Assembly (NCBI RefSeq): GCF_001421355.1
Contig: NZ_LMKC01000002.1
Location: 307,720-371,719 of the forward strand
Reading direction: 5' to 3'
DNA length: 64,000 bases
Origin: Sphingomonas sp. Leaf9
GTDB taxonomy: Bacteria; Pseudomonadota; Alphaproteobacteria; Sphingomonadales; Sphingomonadaceae
The translations under genes and the position numbers were made by a program. Each line of letters opens with the position of its first letter. Within the stretch, counting starts at the first letter, position 1. The notes under the pieces are model-generated. The model saw nothing but the letters and a program-made list of their open reading frames with translations, was not told where the DNA came from and searched no databases. Below are positions 60,120 through 64,000 of this stretch, piece after piece.

Positions 60120-60977
60120 CTAGCGCACCCGCGTTACCGCCACCCCCCGCGCGCGCAACCGTTCCTGCACGCTGCCCGGCCCGATCAGGTGTCCGGCACC
60201 GACCGCGACGAATCGCTCACCCGGCTGACGCATCCACTCGGCGATCCGCTCCGCCCAGGCGGCGTTGCGCTTGTCGAGCAGGGCCGTGCGTACCGCCGGC
60301 CCGGCTTCGTCCATGTCCTCACCCAGCAACCGGTCGAGCGTCGCCATGTCGCCCCGGCCCCAGGTGGCGACGACGTGGTCCATCGCCGGTACCGGATCAC
60401 GATCGGCGAGGGTGCGGTCCAGCATCATGCGCTGAGCACCTTGCGGCAGGGCGGCGAAGATGCCGAGTTGCTGGCCCAGCGTCTCGAACGCGGTGACCGG
60501 CTTGCCCGTCCGCCCGGCAAGCGTCGTCAGCAGCGTTTCGGGCGCGGGGGTGCTGGTATAGCCGGCTTGCGCAAGCGGCTGGGCGGCGAGGACCGTCGCG
60601 GCGAACCACGGGGCGGTCGCGTCGAAGGCGTTGCGGGGAAAGCCCAGCTCGGCCGCCCGCCTGCGCAGCCGGCGGTCGAGTTCGGACGGCAAGGGCACGG
60701 GGCGGGGCGGCGTGACCTGCACCACCGCCGCGGCCATTTCGTCCGGCGTGGGCTCCACGATTTCGAGGACCAGCGTGTCGCTGGCGGAAAAGGCGTCGGC
60801 CACCGCGCCGCTCAGCCACGGCGTGCCCGACCGCAGCTGATGCACCGTGCCGAACAGCCACACCGTCGCATCGCCATCCCGCGCGACCCACAGCGCCGGG
60901 GCGAGCGCCGCCGGTGCCGCGACCGGGCTGGCCAGCGACAGCCAGCCGAGCAGCGTGGCGATGACCCGCGCGATCAT
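60120..60977 (-). CDS. TraB/GumN (COG3735) family protein
   Basis: 285 aa from the ATG at 60977, overlapping the upstream stop (ATGA). Signal peptide [20 protein letters not shown]. The TraB/GumN pattern is clear: [20 protein letters not shown] at the N-terminus, [13 protein letters not shown] and a C-terminal [25 protein letters not shown], including the conserved GxGHL-type motif. Thought to be related to Tiki metalloproteases; function in bacteria is unclear. Third gene of a small minus-strand unit after the Xre regulator. Confidence 0.88.
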   Translation of the reverse strand: MIARVIATLLGWLSLASPVAAPAALAPALWVARDGDATVWLFGTVHQLRSGTPWLSGAVADAFSASDTLVLEIVEPTPDEMAAAVVQVTPPRPVPLPSELDRRLRRRAAELGFPRNAFDATAPWFAATVLAAQPLAQAGYTSTPAPETLLTTLAGRTGKPVTAFETLGQQLGIFAALPQGAQRMMLDRTLADRDPVPAMDHVVATWGRGDMATLDRLLGEDMDEAGPAVRTALLDKRNAAWAERIAEWMRQPGERFVAVGAGHLIGPGSVQERLRARGVAVTRVR

Positions 60978-61411
60978 CCGCGCAGGCGCTGGACGATGCG
61001 CAGGGTGACCAGCGCGGCGATGGCCAGCCCCCAGCCGATCATCCCCGGATTGTCGAAGCCGAGCGGAACCGCCGCCAGCGACAGGATCGGCAGTGTCACC
61101 AGCGCGACGATCCCACCCAGCGCCAGCGCATCGGTCATCTGTCGGCGCTCCACTTCGTCGGCGGCGCGCCAGATGCGATAGTTGATCGTCACCGCGGCCA
61201 GCATGGCGATGGCGGTGGCGATGTAGCTGGCATGGGCTCGCGTGCGGATCGCACGATCCGGCGTCGCCACCGAAGTATGGCCTTCGATCACGCCCATGAT
61301 GAAGGTGGCGAGGATCGGTGCCACCGCCACCGCGACGATCGCGATCGCCACCCATTTCCACCGCCTCCGCTTGCGCTGTCGTTCGCGGGCGGTGCCCCAG
61401 TCCTCAACCAT
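60974..61411 (-). CDS. Small integral membrane protein
   Basis: 145 aa from the ATG at 61411, which has AGGAT seven bases in front (ATG at 61417 or 61420 are poorer). A basic start (RERQRKRRRWKWV) precedes about four helices (WVAIAIVAVAVAPILATFIMG, SYIATAIAMLAAVTINY, IVALVTLPILSLAAVPLGF, MIGWGLAIAALVTLRIV). No family recognised. It overlaps the Xre gene by 8 nt and the TraB gene by 4 nt, so the three are likely one transcript; pairing of a small Xre regulator with a multi-pass membrane protein is common in bacteria. Confidence 0.75.
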   Translation of the reverse strand: MVEDWGTARERQRKRRRWKWVAIAIVAVAVAPILATFIMGVIEGHTSVATPDRAIRTRAHASYIATAIAMLAAVTINYRIWRAADEVERRQMTDALALGGIVALVTLPILSLAAVPLGFDNPGMIGWGLAIAALVTLRIVQRLRG

Positions 61412-61604
61412 CGACATCATCCTCGAAAATCGCTTCGATCGGCAGGTCGAACAATCGGCTCATGCGGAAGGCGAGCGGGAGCGACGGATCGTGCTTGCCC
61501 GTCTCGATCGCGTTTACCGCCTGCCTCGACACGTCGAGCCGCCCGGCCAGTTCCGCCTGGCTCCAGTCGCGTTCCGCGCGCAGGATCTTCAGCCGGTTCT
61601 TCAC
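61404..61604 (-). CDS. Xre-family helix-turn-helix regulator (YozG-like)
   Basis: 66 aa from a GTG at 61604. Consists of a single HTH_3 domain: KNRLKILRAERDWSQAELAGRL, then VSRQAVNAIETGKHDPSLPLAF, the recognition helix, and LPIEAIFEDD, typical of the small Cro-like regulators. Ribosome site weak. Probably controls its own unit. The stop overlaps the start of the membrane protein gene, and a 60-residue gene lies 7 nt upstream. Confidence 0.9.
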   Translation of the reverse strand: MKNRLKILRAERDWSQAELAGRLDVSRQAVNAIETGKHDPSLPLAFRMSRLFDLPIEAIFEDDVDG

Positions 61605-61611
61605 AGGCCGC

Positions 61612-61794
61612 TCACCGCCAGGACAGCGATACCGCCGCATCGCCCAGCCGCGCCGCAAAGGCGATGCCGCTGGTCGTGGCGGCCTGCACGTCGGGCGCCG
61701 CCGCCCGGTCGGATCGGCCGGCCGCCATCGCCGCGACGGCAGCGCACAGCGCGATCACGAGCAGCGTCTGGCGGTTGGTGTCGGGGCGGGGCAT
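61612..61794 (-). CDS. Small hypothetical exported or membrane protein
   Basis: 60 aa from the ATG at 61794, with GGAAGG eight bases in front. One hydrophobic segment (QTLLVIALCAAVAAMAAG, about 9-26) and a short polar tail. No family recognised. It is tightly packed upstream of the Xre gene (7 nt), which argues for real expression. Confidence 0.5.
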   Translation of the reverse strand: MPRPDTNRQTLLVIALCAAVAAMAAGRSDRAAAPDVQAATTSGIAFAARLGDAAVSLSWR

Positions 61795-61840
61795 CGCGTT
61801 GGCCTTCCATGTCAATGACAGGCGACATTGTGTCGTGTTT

Positions 61841-61913
61841 ACCTGACTATCTATCGCTCGATTTGGCTATTGTGTCAATACTACCTGACACGAAGTCGGG
61901 CTTCCCTGACACG
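61841..61913. promoter_or_regulatory. Phased CCTGAC direct repeats and TGTCA/TGACA dyad upstream of glyQ
   Basis: ACCTGAC starts at 61841, ACCTGACAC at 61883 and CCCTGACAC at 61904, that is 42 and 21 bp apart (whole helical turns). GTGTCA (61872-61877) and TGACAC (61886-61891) form an inverted repeat with 8-nt spacing. They lie between the small minus-strand unit with an Xre regulator and glyQ. Candidate binding sites for that regulator. Confidence 0.35.
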
Positions 61914-61981
61914 CGGTTCGCTTGACCGGCGCGCGGCGATCCGGCTAGGCGCGGGGCATTCCCGTATTCAAAGGCGAAACC

Positions 61982-62875
61982 ATGTCCGCCCCGCTCAGCT
62001 TCCAGAAAATGATCCTGACGCTCCACGATTATTGGAGCGACAAGGGCTGCGTCATCCTGCAACCCTATGACATGCGCATGGGGGCGGGGACGTTCCACCC
62101 GGCGACGACGCTGCGCGCGCTGGGGCCGGAGCCGTGGAATGCCGCCTTCGTCCAGCCTTCGCGCCGGCCGACCGACGGACGCTATGGCGAGAACCCGAAC
62201 CGGTTGCAGCATTATTACCAGTATCAGGTGATCCTGAAGCCCTCGCCGCCGAATTTGCAGGAGCTGTATCTGGGGTCGCTGGCCGCGATCGGGATCGATT
62301 TCAACCAGCACGACATCCGCTTCGTCGAGGACGACTGGGAATCGCCGACGCTGGGCGCGTGGGGCCTTGGCTGGGAAGTGTGGTGCGACGGAATGGAAGT
62401 CACCCAGTTCACCTATTTCCAGCAGATGGGCGGCTTCGACTGCAAGCCGGTCGCGGGCGAGCTGACCTACGGCCTCGAACGGCTGGCAATGTATATCCAG
62501 GACAAGGACAGCGTGTACGACCTGGCGTTCAACGACTCCGGCGTGACGTACGGCGACGTGTTCCTCGAAAACGAGAAACAGATGTCGAAATGGAATTTCG
62601 AGGTCGCCGACACCGACGGCCTGTTCGACCTGTTCAAGAAGGCGGCGGCCGAGTGCGAGAATGCGCTGGCCAACGACGTGCCGATCGCCGCCTATGAACA
62701 GGCGATCGAGGCGAGCCATGTCTTCAACCTGCTGAATGCGCGCGGCGTGATCTCCGTCGCCGAGCGGCAGGCCTATATCGGCCGCGTGCGCGATCTGGCG
62801 AAGGCATCGTGCGCGAAGTTCATCGAGACGCAGACGCCCGCGTGGCAAGCGAAGTATCCGGGGTGGGTGGCATGA
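61982..62875 (+). CDS. glyQ: Glycyl-tRNA synthetase alpha subunit
   Basis: 297 aa, the family length. Class II catalytic subunit of the tetrameric enzyme. Clear blocks: [81 protein letters not shown] and [16 protein letters not shown] [19 protein letters not shown]. Catalyses glycyl-adenylate formation. Its TGA overlaps the glyS start (ATGA). Upstream control region holds the phased repeats described above. Confidence 0.97.
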   Translation: MSAPLSFQKMILTLHDYWSDKGCVILQPYDMRMGAGTFHPATTLRALGPEPWNAAFVQPSRRPTDGRYGENPNRLQHYYQYQVILKPSPPNLQELYLGSLAAIGIDFNQHDIRFVEDDWESPTLGAWGLGWEVWCDGMEVTQFTYFQQMGGFDCKPVAGELTYGLERLAMYIQDKDSVYDLAFNDSGVTYGDVFLENEKQMSKWNFEVADTDGLFDLFKKAAAECENALANDVPIAAYEQAIEASHVFNLLNARGVISVAERQAYIGRVRDLAKASCAKFIETQTPAWQAKYPGWVA

Positions 62876-64000
62876 CCGATTTTCTGCTCGAACTGCGTAG
62901 CGAGGAAATCCCCGCGCGGATGCAGGCCAAGGCGCGTGAGGATCTGGCCAGGCTGTTTGTCGGCGAACTGGCCAAAGCGGGGATCGCCGCGCCGCGGATC
63001 ACCACCTATGCGACACCGCGCCGCCTGACGCTGATCGCGCATGACCTGCCGGAAGCCACCGAGCCGGTGCGCGAGGAAGTGAAGGGGCCGCGCGCCTCCG
63101 CCCCGCCACAGGCGCTGGAGGGGTTCCTGCGCAAGACCGGCCTGACGCGCGAGGATTTGACCGAGCGTGACGGCGTGCTGTTCGCGGTGACCGAGGTGCC
63201 GGGGCGCGAGACGGCGACGGTTCTCGCCACCGCGATCCCCGCGATCGTGCGCGCATTCCCGTGGCCCAAGTCGATGCGCTGGGGCACGGCGTCGCTCAGC
63301 CCGGAAAGCCCGCGTTGGGTACGGCCGTTGCAGGGCATCGTCGCGCTGTTCGGTGGCGCGGTCGTCCGTTGCGAAGTGGCTGGCGTGACCAGCGGTGCGG
63401 AAACGATGGGGCATCGCTTCCATCACGACGGCCCGGTAACGATCACGTCGGCGGACAGCTATGTCGAGACGCTGCGCGACGCCCATGTCATCGTCGACCA
63501 GAACGAGCGCGCGGCAATCATCGCCGTCGGCGCCAAGATGGCGGCGCAGGGCGCGGGCCTGACGCTGGTCGAGGATGAAGGGCTGCTGGCGGAGAATGCC
63601 GGCCTCACCGAATGGCCGGTGCCGCTGCTCGGCCGCTTCGACGAAGCGTTCTTGGCGGTGCCGCCAGAGGTCATCCAGCTGACCGCGCGGGTGAACCAGA
63701 AGTACTTTGTGTGCCGCGACGGCGCGGGGCAGTTGGCGAATGCGTTCGTCTGCACCGCCAACATCGACGCGGCGGACGGCGGCGAGCGGATCGTCGCGGG
63801 CAACGCCAAGGTGCTGGCGGCCCGGCTGTCGGATGCGAAGTTCTTCTACGAAACCGATCTGAAGACGCGGCTGGAGGACTTGCGTCCGAAGCTCGACAAG
63901 ATCGTGTTTCACGAGAAGCTGGGCACTGTCGCCGACAAGGTCGGGCGGGTGGCAAAGCTCGCGCGATGGCTGGTGGAAAGTGGCGTCGTCAAGCCCTCTC
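62872..64000 (+). CDS. glyS: Glycyl-tRNA synthetase beta subunit, 3' truncated by the window
   Basis: Begins at the ATG at 62872 overlapping the glyQ stop and stays open to the window edge (about 376 codons; full-length proteins are about 690). The N-terminus [17 protein letters not shown] is diagnostic for GlyS. Later blocks are [53 protein letters not shown] and [20 protein letters not shown] sequence. Binds tRNA and contributes the anticodon part to the heterotetramer with GlyQ. Frame and motifs are intact up to base 64000. Confidence 0.96.
   Translation, partial: MTDFLLELRSEEIPARMQAKAREDLARLFVGELAKAGIAAPRITTYATPRRLTLIAHDLPEATEPVREEVKGPRASAPPQALEGFLRKTGLTREDLTERDGVLFAVTEVPGRETATVLATAIPAIVRAFPWPKSMRWGTASLSPESPRWVRPLQGIVALFGGAVVRCEVAGVTSGAETMGHRFHHDGPVTITSADSYVETLRDAHVIVDQNERAAIIAVGAKMAAQGAGLTLVEDEGLLAENAGLTEWPVPLLGRFDEAFLAVPPEVIQLTARVNQKYFVCRDGAGQLANAFVCTANIDAADGGERIVAGNAKVLAARLSDAKFFYETDLKTRLEDLRPKLDKIVFHEKLGTVADKVGRVAKLARWLVESGVVKPS

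Noticed and set aside
1..64000. CRISPR arrays, insertion sequences, prophage genes, restriction or toxin-antitoxin systems
   Set aside because: No regularly spaced identical repeats, transposase, integrase, phage structural or defence proteins were recognised anywhere in the window.

Overview
The window is GC-rich chromosomal DNA that looks like an alphaproteobacterium of the order Sphingomonadales (Sphingomonas-like). Support: petABC followed by apt, the hemW-rdgB-rph block divergent from hrcA-grpE, thrS-infC, rplY-pth-ychF, large TonB-dependent receptors without SusD partners, and sphingomonad-style GC-rich palindromic repeats between genes. I see no prophage, insertion sequence or CRISPR array. 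Species assignment is inference from gene content.

Region 1 (about 1-29.5 kb) is a catabolic locus that I read as a plant-type N-glycan utilisation system. Six genes on the minus strand form a chain with five consecutive 4-nt ATGA/GTGA overlaps: GH20 hexosaminidase, GH2 beta-mannosidase, GH3 beta-xylosidase-like, GH92 alpha-mannosidase, an uncharacterised barrel protein, and GH29 alpha-fucosidase. Just upstream lie a TonB-dependent receptor (minus) and, divergent from it, a plus-strand GlcNAc operon: a GntR regulator (nagR), SIS-type glucosamine-6-P deaminase, nagA, a triple-fusion EIIA-HPr-EI (nagF) and EIICB (nagE). A second TonB receptor follows, and then a convergent Tat-exported glycosylasparaginase, which would split the last GlcNAc-Asn bond. 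The receptors would import glycan or glycopeptide, the exo-enzymes would trim it in the periplasm, and released GlcNAc would enter through the PTS. The enzyme set resembles the Xanthomonas campestris nix/nag system, but with PTS uptake. The uncharacterised enzyme is the main unknown; its coding sequence also carries what looks like an in-frame insertion of a palindromic repeat.

Region 2 (29.6-49.9 kb) is mostly housekeeping: hemW, a CAP lipoprotein, rdgB-rph, a DUF6438-type lipoprotein, hrcA-grpE-glnD (glnD apparently starting at a CTG overlapping the grpE stop), thrS-infC, a TonB-like protein, tRNA-Gly(CCC), an FAD/NAD(P)-binding protein, a dicarboxylate/amino-acid:cation symporter, a cyclophilin with queA, and the cytochrome bc1 operon petABC with apt.

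Region 3 (50.5-64 kb) mixes conserved genes (ychF, pth, rplY, glyQ and the start of glyS) with accessory ones: a repeat-containing Gly/Tyr/Arg-rich lipoprotein, a MaoC-like hydratase, a 2OG-Fe(II)-type protein, a PHB-depolymerase-family esterase, a MASE1-PAS-GGDEF diguanylate cyclase, an AraC/GyrI-like regulator, a TraB/GumN protein and a small Xre-membrane protein cassette. Many genes overlap their neighbours by 4 nt, so most transcription units are probably polycistronic.
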